Source: Chitinophagaceae bacterium (GTDB lineage: Bacteria; Bacteroidota; Bacteroidia; Chitinophagales; Chitinophagaceae). Taken from it: DNA of 64,000 nucleotides. The stretch covers positions 124,001-188,000 of the forward strand of contig JADKAJ010000004.1 of the NCBI GenBank assembly GCA_016719165.1, written 5' to 3'. Shown piece by piece: positions 19,752-32,601 of the stretch (the first letter of the stretch is position 1; each line of letters begins with the position of its first letter). The notes under the pieces were generated by a model. It was not told the origin of the DNA, made no database searches, and saw only the letters and a program-made list of their open reading frames with translations. A program made the translations under genes and the position numbers.

Positions 19752-20513
19752 ATGAAAAGACTTTTATTAATACTAACCCTTCATTTTTCTTTATTTGCTG
19801 CTGCGCAAATGGAGAAAATTATTGTTACTCCTCCCAGCCCTCCTAAGCTTGTCAATGATTATACTAAGACACTTACTTCTCAGCAGGTTGAGGCACTGGA
19901 AGGAAAACTTGTAAAATACGATGACTCAACTTCTAACCAGATTGCTGTTGTTATTGTAGAATCTACCGATAGTTATTCCATCGAGGATGCAGCCATTGAA
20001 CTGGGCAGAAAGTGGGGAGTGGGTAACAAGGATTTTAATAATGGTATTGTAATACTTGTTGCCAAAGCAGACAGGAAGATGACCATTCAGGTTGGATATG
20101 GGTTAGAGGGAGCCATTACCGATTTAACATCAAAAAGTATCATTGATAATACCATTACTCCCCGCTTTAAGGAAGATAATTATTACAGGGGTTTGGATGA
20201 AGGCGTCGATGATTTAATAGCAGCTGCAGAAGGCAGGTATAAAGCTCCGGCAAATTATGGTAGCAAGAAGAATAAAGGTCTGAGTACCTGGACAGTAATT
20301 TTTATCATCATTCTCTTGCTGGTCATTTTTGGTTCTGGGGCGGCAGGCGGCGGCACTTATGTTTCCCGCGGTGGATTTGGTGGCTGGACAGGCCGTGGTA
20401 GTGGTTGGTCAGGTGGTGGCGGATGGTCGGGCGGAGGAGGAAGCAGTGGAGGTGGTTTTGGAGGCTTTGGCGGTGGTAGCTTTGGCGGCGGCGGTTCTAG
20501 TGGTAGTTGGTAA
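19752..20513 (+). CDS. TPM domain-containing membrane protein (YgcG-like) with Gly/Ser-rich tail
   Basis: A 253-residue protein with a signal peptide (residues 1-18, MKRLLLILTLHFSLFAAAQ), a periplasmic TPM domain (about 30-160: VNDYTKTLTSQQVEALEGKL, IAVVIVESTDSYSIEDAA, KWGVGNKDFNNGIVILVAK, RKMTIQVGYGLEGAITD) and a single transmembrane helix (about 178-200). The very low-complexity tail (GGFGGFGGGSFGGGGSSGSW) is shared with YgcG-type proteins. It is the last gene of the LemA/TPM operon and is followed by a strong terminator. Confidence 0.92.
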   Translation: MKRLLLILTLHFSLFAAAQMEKIIVTPPSPPKLVNDYTKTLTSQQVEALEGKLVKYDDSTSNQIAVVIVESTDSYSIEDAAIELGRKWGVGNKDFNNGIVILVAKADRKMTIQVGYGLEGAITDLTSKSIIDNTITPRFKEDNYYRGLDEGVDDLIAAAEGRYKAPANYGSKKNKGLSTWTVIFIIILLLVIFGSGAAGGGTYVSRGGFGGWTGRGSGWSGGGGWSGGGGSSGGGFGGFGGGSFGGGGSSGSW

Positions 20514-20533
20514 GAAGAAACTCGATAAAATAC

Positions 20534-20565
20534 AAAAAGCCATCCTATTGAAAGGATGGCTTTTT
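20534..20565. terminator. Bidirectional terminator at the end of the LemA/TPM operon
   Basis: A 13-bp perfect stem (AAAAAGCCATCCT / AGGATGGCTTTTT) with a 6-nt loop, between convergent genes. Confidence 0.9.
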
Positions 20566-20585
20566 ATTTTACAGGATTATAGCTA

Positions 20586-23106
20586 CTAAAATCCCTTCTT
20601 ATCTGCCTCCGGCAGTTTTGCTTTTATATATTCAACCAATTCCTGCAATGCAGTATCAGCAGCATTTTCTTTTGCTTTTTTGGTTTTATCAGCGAGAATA
20701 CCTTTTAATACCATACCATTAATAAACGGATCTGTTTGATTCTTGAAGTTTTCAGGAATAGCATCCCTGAATTTTACAATCTCGTCTACACCCCATTTAA
20801 TCTTTTCAGCATTTTTAATAGCTGATAAATAGGTAGCCAGGCCATTCAATGCCTGGAATTTACCCTGGCTTAAAGGCATTTTTGCAAAATCACCAATGAT
20901 CTTTTCTGCCATTGACTCATCCCCGGACTTTAATATTTCACTCATCACCACTTCTTGCAAAATACCTTTTGAAGGTTTTTCAGCCAGTTGTTTTACCAAT
21001 GCTGATGATGTGGCAGGATCAACTTTAATTAAAGCAGCCAGTGCATTTCCGGCAACTGTATAGGAAGAATCGGTAACCGCTTTTTTAAACAGGTCGGCAT
21101 ACTCCGCTTTTTTATAATCGCCCAATTTTTGGATAGCGCTGGCTCTCACTGTGGCATATTTGTCGCTTTTGGCCAGGTTAAGTAATACAGATTCAAATCC
21201 TGTTTTCACTGTTTCTTTCTTTAGATCTGCCTTACTGATAGCAAAATTTCTCAGGCCGTGATATTTATCTGTCAAGGCTGTTTTAATTAATTCCACAGCC
21301 TTGGGATCATCCAGTTTTTTTGACGCAAAGTCAATAGCTTCTCTTCTGTCAAGATAGTTGCCGGCATGTGTATACTGGTGAATATAATTATCAAGCGTCT
21401 TGTTATCTTTCTTTACCCAGAGCATCACTTTATCTCCGTCCACGTTTACCAGGTCAGGCCTTTTTGCATAACTGATAGTAAATGTATCTACCCCATTTTT
21501 AACCCAAACATTATAGCGTTTTTTATTTGCCCCATCATATACATCAATTGCCAGCGGTAAGGAGAATATCTTTCCGCTCTTCTGTGTTTGTTTTATAATG
21601 ACATTCACTTTTCCGGCAGCATCGTCGTATTGATAATCTATATCTACACTGGGATGACCACTGTTAAAATACCATTGGTTAAAGAACCAGTTCAGGTCAC
21701 GGCCGGTTACGTCTTCAAATGCCAGGCGCAGCTGATGGGCTTCGGCAGATTTGAATTTATTTGTTGTTAGATAATTATTCAGTGATTTGAAAAAAGCACT
21801 GTCGCCTACATAGTTTCTCAACATATGTAAAATGCGGCCACCTTTCTGGTAACTCACCGCATCAAACATATCTTCTTTGTCTTTGTAATGAAAACGTACA
21901 AGTTGTTTATTCTCACTTCCACTCATCAGGTACCCCTGCATGCCGTTGAAATTTTCTGCATCACCGGCATCTTTTCCATATTTATATTCATCCCAAAGTG
22001 TCTGGCTGTAGTCAGCAAACGATTCGTTCACTGTCAGGTTGCTCCAGCTTTCTGTAGTTACATAATCACCGAACCATTGGTGAAAAAGCTCATGTGCAAT
22101 GGTCCCTTCCCAATTATTTCCATCCACTAATTCTCTTGCATCCTGCTGTGCACTTTCCTGGTGAATGGTGGCAGTTGTATTTTCCATCGCTCCGGCTACA
22201 TAATCACGGCCTGTTATTTGTGAATACTTTATCCATGGGTAATCAACGCCGGTAATTTTGGAAAAGAAAGTCATCATTTCCGGGGTATTGCCAAATATCT
22301 TTTTTGGCTACAGAAGCGTATTCCTTTTCAACATAGTAATTTACTTCTTTGCCTCTCCAGCTATCTTTAATAACAGCATATTCACCCACACCTAAAAAGA
22401 AAAGGTAGGGCGCATGCGGCAGGTCCATTTTCCAATAGTCACTGCTGGTGCCATCTTTATTTTTCTTTTGTGATACGAGTTTGCCGTTACTGAGGGTTAC
22501 ATATTTGTTGTCAACAGTTACGGTTAATTCCTGGGTGGTCTTTTGATTGGTTTTGTCAATAGTAGGAAACCAGGCCGAACTGGATTCTGTTTCTCCTTGT
22601 GTCCATATTTGTGTGGGCTTGTCTTTTTCTTCACCTTTGGGATTGATAAAATACATACCTTTTATTCCAAGCATTGCACCTTTGGCATACTTTTCTTCAA
22701 ATTCGTCAGGCTTGGCGATGTAGTCAATATATATGGTATAACTTTCACCGGCTTTATAGCTTTTATCTAATTTAATACGCAACTCCCAGTCATCATATTC
22801 ATATTTCAGGGGTACCTGCTGGTTGCCTTTCAAAAGGGCAATTTTTTTAAATTCCATTCCCTTCGCATCAAGGGTCAGTGAATCAGTGCTATAAAAATGG
22901 GGTTTTAAGGTAAGCCACGCTTTACCATACAGGTACGATTTACTAAAATCAGGTTTTACATCCAGTTTGGTATGTACCAGGTTATTGATTTTAGTGGCAG
23001 TTTCCCTGTATTCTTTTTTCCAGGCAGTATCAGCAGACGGTTTGGTCTGTGCAAGCAATACAAATCCCGGGAGGATTAATAACAATGTGAACAATACTTT
23101 CTTCAT
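20586..23106 (-). CDS. M1 family metallopeptidase (aminopeptidase N-like), frameshifted in this sequence
   Basis: A secreted zinc aminopeptidase read in two frames. The N-terminal part (22243-23106; signal peptide ending VLLAQ) covers the beta-sandwich domain up to ASVAKKDI. The C-terminal part (20586-22277) resumes at TPEMMTFFSK and carries the exopeptidase motif GAMEN, the zinc motif HELFHQWFGD with the third ligand in NESFADY, and helical repeats. The join is near 22293-22297, where a T run appears to have lost two bases; DIFGNTPEMM is the expected sequence. The repaired protein is about 840 residues. All catalytic residues are intact, so a sequencing indel is likelier than true decay. Confidence 0.9.
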
Positions 23107-23261
23107 ATAATTGATTTGTGTGCCGCAAATTTATAATAATAGGCATTGTTTAGTGATATAATTGGGATGAAAGGTTACGGTATTTAACAAGTTGTTGTCA
23201 CCATGCTGAATTATGTCAGGGGATTTAAGTTAAATTTGCTATACAACCCAATTCCGGAAAA

Positions 23262-24671
23262 ATGAATATACTTCTTTTGGTTTTTCTCTTTGCGGCCACT
23301 TCACTAACAACTTCAGCCCAGAAAGTATATTTTGTTTACCTGCAATCAGAACCTGAACAGCCTTTTTTTGTAAAAATGGACGATAAAATTTATAGTTCTT
23401 CCGCTTCTGGTTATCTGATTCTTGCTAAACTAAGGGATACCAGTTATAGTTTCAAGGTGGGGTTCCCTCAAAATAAATGGCCTGAACAGGTATTTACAGT
23501 TGCTGTAAACAGGAAGGATCATGGCTTTCTGCTGAAAGAGTTTGGAGATAAAGGATGGGGACTATTTGATTTACAAACATTGGCAGTACAAATGTCTGCG
23601 ACAGGTATTGCTAAAGTTGCTGATAAAGTAAAAACAGATAATAAAGATGTTTCTGCTTTTACTGAAATTCTTTCCAAAGCTTCTGACGATCCTTCGTTAA
23701 AAGAAAAACAGGTTCAGCAAAAACCGGAAGAAAAGCCTGCTCCTAAAACAGAATCAGTAGCTGTTGAAGTTATAAAAAAGCAAGAAACAAAAAAGGAGAT
23801 CAGGGAACCAGCTGTTATTAAAACTGCAGACGTTGTTACAATAAAAGCTGAAAAGAAAGAAGACCCTAAAACGGCAATCAAAGAGCCTGCTATCACAAAA
23901 TCTGCAGAAATAATTGATTCCAGAGAGGTAAACAAGGAAGAAGGAAAGGTGGTGATTGAAGAAGTTCCTGTTTCAAAACCCGTGGAGCCAGTTGTTGAAT
24001 TGGCCATTAAAAAGGAGGACCCAGAGATTGTTTCTGAACAACCAGTACTTGTCAGCGAAACGCCAAAGGAAAGTTTGGAGGAAGAATATACAAGATCAGT
24101 AGTTACAAAAAGATCAGAGAGTTCAACAACTGAAGGTTTTGGTCTTGTTTTCATTGATAATTATGAGAATGGAACGAGAGATACGATTCGCCTTCTTATT
24201 CCTAATCCCAGGCTAATAGTTGGTGTGGAAATGGCAGAACCAAAAGAAGAAAAAAAATTCCTTGATATTGTAACAGAAGCTCCAAAAAAACAGGAAGAGA
24301 AACCAGTTGAGCCACAACCTAAGATGGAAGAAAAGCCTGTTGCAGCTGAAACACCAGTCGAAAAGCCTGTAGCATTAGTTAACTGCCCTGCCACAGCAGA
24401 CGAAAACGATTTTTTCAAACTACGAAAAGCAATGGCCGCAGCAGAAGGTGATGAAGAGATGGTGGCTGAAGCAAAAAAGTATTTTAAAATAAAGTGCTTT
24501 ACTACAGCGCAATTAAAAAATTTAAGTACACTTTTTTTAAATGATGAGGGTAAATACAATTTCTTTGATGCAGCCTATAAGCATGTTTCTGATAAAGCCA
24601 GCTTTGTCACTCTCCAATCAGAATTAAAGGACGAATATTTTATAAATCGTTTCAAAGCAATAATAAGATAA
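23262..24671 (+). CDS. Secreted DUF4476 domain protein with long charged linker
   Basis: A 469-residue protein with a signal peptide (MNILLLVFLFAATSLTTSAQ) and an N-terminal beta-rich domain (about 21-115: VYFVYLQSEPEQPFFVKMDDK). A low-complexity linker (about 130-380) is built from Glu/Lys/Pro/Val repeats such as EEKPAPKTES and KKEDPKTAIKEP. The C-terminal helical domain (about 385-469: DENDFFKLRKAMAAAEGDEEMVAEAKKYF) matches the DUF4476 pattern. Function is unknown; the linker would let the C-terminal domain reach across the periplasm. It lies 47 bases upstream of truA. Confidence 0.82.
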   Translation: MNILLLVFLFAATSLTTSAQKVYFVYLQSEPEQPFFVKMDDKIYSSSASGYLILAKLRDTSYSFKVGFPQNKWPEQVFTVAVNRKDHGFLLKEFGDKGWGLFDLQTLAVQMSATGIAKVADKVKTDNKDVSAFTEILSKASDDPSLKEKQVQQKPEEKPAPKTESVAVEVIKKQETKKEIREPAVIKTADVVTIKAEKKEDPKTAIKEPAITKSAEIIDSREVNKEEGKVVIEEVPVSKPVEPVVELAIKKEDPEIVSEQPVLVSETPKESLEEEYTRSVVTKRSESSTTEGFGLVFIDNYENGTRDTIRLLIPNPRLIVGVEMAEPKEEKKFLDIVTEAPKKQEEKPVEPQPKMEEKPVAAETPVEKPVALVNCPATADENDFFKLRKAMAAAEGDEEMVAEAKKYFKIKCFTTAQLKNLSTLFLNDEGKYNFFDAAYKHVSDKASFVTLQSELKDEYFINRFKAIIR

Positions 24672-24718
24672 TAACCAGCATTTCTTTTGTACAACTATTT
24701 GAAATCTGACTGCTAAAT

Positions 24719-25489
24719 ATGCCCCGTTATTTTTTAGAGCTTTCTTACAAAGGCACTGATTACAGTGGTTTTCAGCTTCAGGATAATGCAAACACAGTAC
24801 AGGCAGAAGTTGAGAAGGCTTTTAAGATTCTCCAAAAACATAGACTAGTAATGACGGGCTCCTCCAGGACCGATGCCGGTGTGCATGCATTGCAAAATTT
24901 TTTTCATTTTGATTATGAAGGGAAAATAAATCCGCATTTCATATATAAGATGAATGCCATACTACCCTCAGATATTGTTGTAAAAAGTTTTCAGGAAGTG
25001 GCTTCCGATGCTCATTGCCGTTTCGATGCTATTGGGAGGAGTTATAATTATTACATTTATCAGCACAAAGACCCCTTTTTAAAAGACAGGGCATTCTTCT
25101 TCCCTTACAAACTGGATTTTGATAAGATGCAGCGAGCGGCAGCAATTGTGAAGGAGTATCACGATTTTACTTCTTTTTCAAAGCGAAATACTCAGGTTAA
25201 AACATTTAATTGCTTAATTCAGGAAAGTGAATGGTTGTCAGAGAATAATAATCTTGTTTATCATGTAAAGGCAAATCGATTCCTGAGAGGAATGGTTAGA
25301 GCTCTTACAGCAACAATGCTAAAGGTGGGTAGGGGTAAGTTGTCACTTGAGGAATTCAGGGCAATAATTGAGTCTAAGGACTGCACCAAAGCTAGTTTCG
25401 CTGTTCCTGCTCATGGTCTGTTTTTGATTTCTGTTGTCTATCCACCTGATTATCTTGCAATTAATTCAAAATTTGAGCACGAAAAATAA
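24719..25489 (+). CDS. truA: tRNA pseudouridine(38-40) synthase
   Basis: Isomerises uridine to pseudouridine in the anticodon arm of tRNAs. 256 residues, the usual length. N-terminal MPRYFLELSYKGTDYSGFQLQ, the catalytic-Asp motif GSSRTDAGVHALQNFFHF (Asp near residue 52), the RSYNYYIYQHKDPFL strand and the C-terminal NRFLRGMVRALTATMLKVGRG are all present. It is the last protein gene before the rRNA operon. Confidence 0.97.
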   Translation: MPRYFLELSYKGTDYSGFQLQDNANTVQAEVEKAFKILQKHRLVMTGSSRTDAGVHALQNFFHFDYEGKINPHFIYKMNAILPSDIVVKSFQEVASDAHCRFDAIGRSYNYYIYQHKDPFLKDRAFFFPYKLDFDKMQRAAAIVKEYHDFTSFSKRNTQVKTFNCLIQESEWLSENNNLVYHVKANRFLRGMVRALTATMLKVGRGKLSLEEFRAIIESKDCTKASFAVPAHGLFLISVVYPPDYLAINSKFEHEK

Positions 25490-25726
25490 GTTCCGTTTGT
25501 CGTTTTTTGATACTAATCTAAACTTAACTTGAGTTTATTCGGTTTCTGGCTTGTCCCCGCATTTGTAGGGCTTTTTATATTAATTAACCAAGACTATGGA
25601 TTTAAAAACAAGCCGGACATTCAGTTTAAATATTCAGGGCGGGATCTTGATAAAAAAAATATTGCACTGAAACCTAGAACAGCACTGCATTTCCTCATGC
25701 TTTAGCATAATTAATTTCAATTAGAG
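25490..25726. other. Gene-free stretch upstream of the rRNA promoters
   Basis: A/T-rich sequence following truA with no credible gene, no clear terminator and no repeat. The rRNA promoter array begins at its right edge. Confidence 0.5.
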
Positions 25727-25757
25727 TTGGATAGTAAATGTCACACCCTTATCTTTG
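25727..25757 (+). promoter_or_regulatory. rRNA promoter P1
   Basis: TTGG, a 19-bp spacer, then TATCTTTG. The -7 box fits the Bacteroidota TAnnTTTG consensus; the -33 box is one base off TTTG. A short GC inverted repeat (CCCGTT at 25761-25766, AACGGG at 25774-25779) starts a few bases after the -7 box. Confidence 0.7.
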
Positions 25758-25842
25758 CCGCCCGTTCGGATAAAACGGGTAGTTCTCTGAAGAAATGTGA
25801 AAACAAATGTGAGGCAAATGTGAACAAAACTGAGCCTAAAAG

Positions 25843-25873
25843 TTTGCTGGTAATTTACAATGTCTTACCTTTG
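25843..25873 (+). promoter_or_regulatory. rRNA promoter P2
   Basis: A perfect TTTG-N19-TACCTTTG match to the primary-sigma consensus of Bacteroidota. It is followed by a small hairpin (CCTCA at 25881-25885, TGAGG at 25893-25897). Confidence 0.88.
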
Positions 25874-25970
25874 CCGTCCGCCTCAAAAAAAATGAGGTTA
25901 GTTCTTCACAAAACAAATTGATTTTCACGCCAAAAGATTCTGATTTTCTTGAAAAATAATTGAAGAAAAA

Positions 25971-26001
25971 TTTGGTAGAAATAAAATGGCCCTTACCTTT
26001 G
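25971..26001 (+). promoter_or_regulatory. rRNA promoter P3
   Basis: A perfect TTTG-N19-TACCTTTG match. A hairpin (CCCGTT at 26006-26011, AACGGG at 26017-26022) follows, with the same stem as at P1. This is the promoter nearest to 16S. Confidence 0.88.
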
Positions 26002-26047
26002 CACTCCCGTTCAAAAAACGGGGAATGGTAACCGGATAAAACTGGTT

Positions 26048-26072
26048 GTCATCCCGAGCAAAGCGAGGGACA
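26048..26072 (+). repeat. REP-like element in the rRNA leader
   Basis: Contains GTCATCCCGAGC-AAAG-CGAGGGAC, a short interrupted palindrome (TCCC/GGGA with CGAG core). It resembles the dispersed palindromic repeat common in Bacteroidota genomes. Only one copy of this exact type is in the window. Confidence 0.55.
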
Positions 26073-26082
26073 AAAGATCTTT

Positions 26083-26103
26083 GAAAGTTGGGAAACAATA
26101 GCA
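26083..26103 (+). other. 5' strand of the 16S precursor processing stem
   Basis: GAAAGTTGGGAAACAATAGCA here is complementary, apart from a two-base bulge, to the sequence at 27768-27790 just after 16S. The pair forms the long-range stem expected for RNase III release of pre-16S. A separate local hairpin (TTTATTCCGAT / ATCGGAATAAA, 4-nt loop) lies immediately downstream at 26105-26130. Confidence 0.75.
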
Positions 26104-26218
26104 CTTTATTCCGATAGCCATCGGAATAAAATTATAGGTAAGTCAAGCGAAATACATTTCGATTTGACACGTTAATTTTCTCTTGAGAATTTTAAAATGT
26201 CAGTATCAAACATCATTT

Positions 26219-27752
<1,534 letters not shown>

Positions 27753-27840
27753 GAGCAAATACTTACTTGCTATTGTTTCCCAAAACTTTCATTGTTAGTT
27801 CTTTTAAAAAGTAACCCGATAACACGGGGGCTACAAATAC

Positions 27841-27915
27841 AGATCCGTAGCTCAGCCTGGTTAGAGCACTACACTGATAATGTAGGGGTCAGCAGTTCAA
27901 ATCTGCTCGGGTCTA
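27841..27915 (+). tRNA. tRNA-Ile (anticodon GAT)
   Basis: The acceptor AGATCCG pairs with CGGGTCT; the anticodon loop is CTGATAA with anticodon GAT; the T loop is AGTTCAAAT. It lies in the 16S-23S spacer, the usual place for this tRNA. CCA is not encoded. Confidence 0.96.
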
Positions 27916-27927
27916 CTAATTTAACCT

Positions 27928-28001
27928 GGGGGGTTAGCTCAGTTGGCTAGAGCATCTGCCTTGCACGCAGAGGGTCATCGGTTCGACTCCGATATCCTCC
28001 A
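27928..28001 (+). tRNA. tRNA-Ala (anticodon TGC)
   Basis: The acceptor GGGGGGT pairs with ATCCTCC (two wobbles); the anticodon loop is CTTGCAC with anticodon TGC; the T arm is CGGTTCGACTCCG. It is the second spacer tRNA, 12 bases after tRNA-Ile. CCA is not encoded. Confidence 0.96.
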
Positions 28002-28112
28002 CAAACTGAGTATAGTTCTTTAAAAATTTGATGATGTGATTCGTACAGGCGAATCCTTTGGTTCAAGTCCAACACATCAGCTATTCACCTTCTATAGGTG
28101 ATAAGCTCTTTG

Positions 28113-28146
28113 ACATATTGGAAAATAAAATGTTAGATGAGTATCT
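28113..28146 (+). other. 5' strand of the 23S precursor processing stem
   Basis: ACATATTGGAAAAT ... GTTAGATGAGTATCT is complementary, with a short internal loop, to 31089-31116 just after 23S. The pair should form the pre-23S processing stem. Confidence 0.75.
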
Positions 28147-28253
28147 AACAATATCGATCACAATTTTGAAATATCACACCATTTTATGGTTGGTCTGAAG
28201 AAATGTGGTCGGGTAACAACTACAAGAATAACAAATTCTAGTTTCTAATTTTT

Positions 28254-31046
<2,793 letters not shown>

Positions 31047-31133
31047 TTTTTTTTCTTTCTTTATAGCCTTTATTGGTGAAAAGGAAGTAGATACTCTCTA
31101 ACATTTTCCAATATGTAATTTTATTTAAGATCT

Positions 31134-31244
31134 TATGGTGGTTTTGCCGAGGGTGTTCACCTCTTCCCATACCGAACAGAGAAGTTAAGTCCCTCATGGC
31201 CGATGGTACTGCACCACAATGCGGGAGAGTAGGTAGCTGCCATA
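31134..31244 (+). rRNA. 5S ribosomal RNA
   Basis: The terminal helix TATGGTGG / CTGCCATA encloses the conserved CCCATACCGAACAGAGAAGT and GCGGGAGAGTAGGT. About 110 nt, positioned after 23S. Confidence 0.93.
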
Positions 31245-31251
31245 TTCATTT

Positions 31252-31286
31252 AAAAGCCTTTCAGTTTATTCTGGGAGGCTTTTTTG
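31252..31286 (+). terminator. rRNA operon terminator
   Basis: AAAAGCCT-TTCAG and CTGGG-AGGCTTTT form an interrupted stem with a 6-nt loop followed by six T, directly after 5S. Confidence 0.82.
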
Positions 31287-31359
31287 TTATATAAATTAAA
31301 GTAATCTTTGTCAACATATCTCTATCCCTCATTTTTACTAAAGCATTTCTGACGAATCA

Positions 31360-32601
31360 ATGAATCAAAAAGAAAGAATTATACTATTTCTTCTGGCCGG
31401 ATTGAATTTTACCCATATTCTCGATTTTATGATTATGATGCCATTGGGTAATTATTTAATGCCATACTTCCATATTTCTCCCTGGCAGTTCAGCTTACTG
31501 GTAGGGGCATATTCTATAAGCGCAGCTGTATCCGGCTTCACAGCAGCTTTTATTGTGGACAGATTTGACAGGAAAAAAGTATTACTTGTTTCTTATGCCG
31601 GTTTTATAATTGGAACATTGGCATGTGGCATAGCTCCTACTTATGGTCTACTCCTGGGATCAAGAATATTGGCTGGTTTATTTGGTGGTATTATTGGAGC
31701 ACAGGTGTTGTCAATCATAGCCGATCTTTTTGTATATGAAAGAAGAGGTACAGCAATGGGAGCTGTAATGAGTGCTTTTGCTGTTGCTTCAACATTAGGT
31801 GTTCCATTTTCATTGTACCTAACTAATCTTTTCAATTTTAACTGGCATGTCCCATTCCTGCTTGTTGGAGGAATAGGAATTGTTTTGATACCACTGATTT
31901 ACAAATTTATTCCCGGTATGTCAGCTCATTTAAAATCGGTTGGGAATAGAGAATCCACCTGGAGGGTGTTAGGTAAGGTTTTTGAAAGCCCAGCACAGCA
32001 GCAAGCATTACTATTTTCAGGGCTGTTAATGATGGGACATTTTCTGATTATACCGTTCCTGAATCCTTACCTGGAATTTAATAAAGGGTTTTCAAAGGAT
32101 CTGACGCCTATGGTTTACCTGGTAGGTGGTATTTCTTCTTTTGCAGCGGCAATATTCCTGGGACGTTTTTCAGACAAGAAGGGTAAACTGCCTGTATTTT
32201 CAATCTCTGTTTTCTTGTCTCTATTCATGGTATTGGTAATTACCAATATGCCAGATGTTCATTTTTCCATTGTACTGGCATTTTTTGCCGTATGGTTTAT
32301 ACTGGCTACTGGTAGGGCAGTTACTGCACAAGCAATGGTTAGTGAGGTTGTAAAGACTGAACAAAGAGGCAGTTTTATGAGTTTTAATGGCAGTATGCAG
32401 CAACTGGGAACCTTTATTGCTTCCATGGCTGCGGGTGTTATTGTTTTAAAAGATAAAACCGGTAAAATTCAACGATTTGACTGGTTAGGCTATCTCAGCA
32501 TTGCTGTACTCCTTATCAGTCTTGTGCTTGGAAGAATATTGTTTAAAAAAATTGACAGAGCTGATAAAACTTTATCAGATAAGAATTTTATCAACGAATA
32601 A
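31360..32601 (+). CDS. MFS transporter
   Basis: A 413-residue, probably 12-helix major facilitator superfamily permease. The N-terminal helix (IILFLLAGLNFTHILDFMIM) is followed by loop 2-3 with the MFS motif A remnant DRFDRKKVLL. A second half (from about residue 210) begins after a short cytoplasmic linker. It resembles the drug/sugar efflux (AraJ/Bcr-like) group, but I cannot assign a substrate. Its stop abuts the stop of a convergent peptidase gene. Confidence 0.93.
   Translation: MNQKERIILFLLAGLNFTHILDFMIMMPLGNYLMPYFHISPWQFSLLVGAYSISAAVSGFTAAFIVDRFDRKKVLLVSYAGFIIGTLACGIAPTYGLLLGSRILAGLFGGIIGAQVLSIIADLFVYERRGTAMGAVMSAFAVASTLGVPFSLYLTNLFNFNWHVPFLLVGGIGIVLIPLIYKFIPGMSAHLKSVGNRESTWRVLGKVFESPAQQQALLFSGLLMMGHFLIIPFLNPYLEFNKGFSKDLTPMVYLVGGISSFAAAIFLGRFSDKKGKLPVFSISVFLSLFMVLVITNMPDVHFSIVLAFFAVWFILATGRAVTAQAMVSEVVKTEQRGSFMSFNGSMQQLGTFIASMAAGVIVLKDKTGKIQRFDWLGYLSIAVLLISLVLGRILFKKIDRADKTLSDKNFINE

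Noticed and set aside
23651..24370. Glu/Lys/Pro repeats in the DUF4476 protein as a DNA repeat element
   Set aside because: The repetition is at protein level, degenerate at DNA level, and fits a flexible linker.
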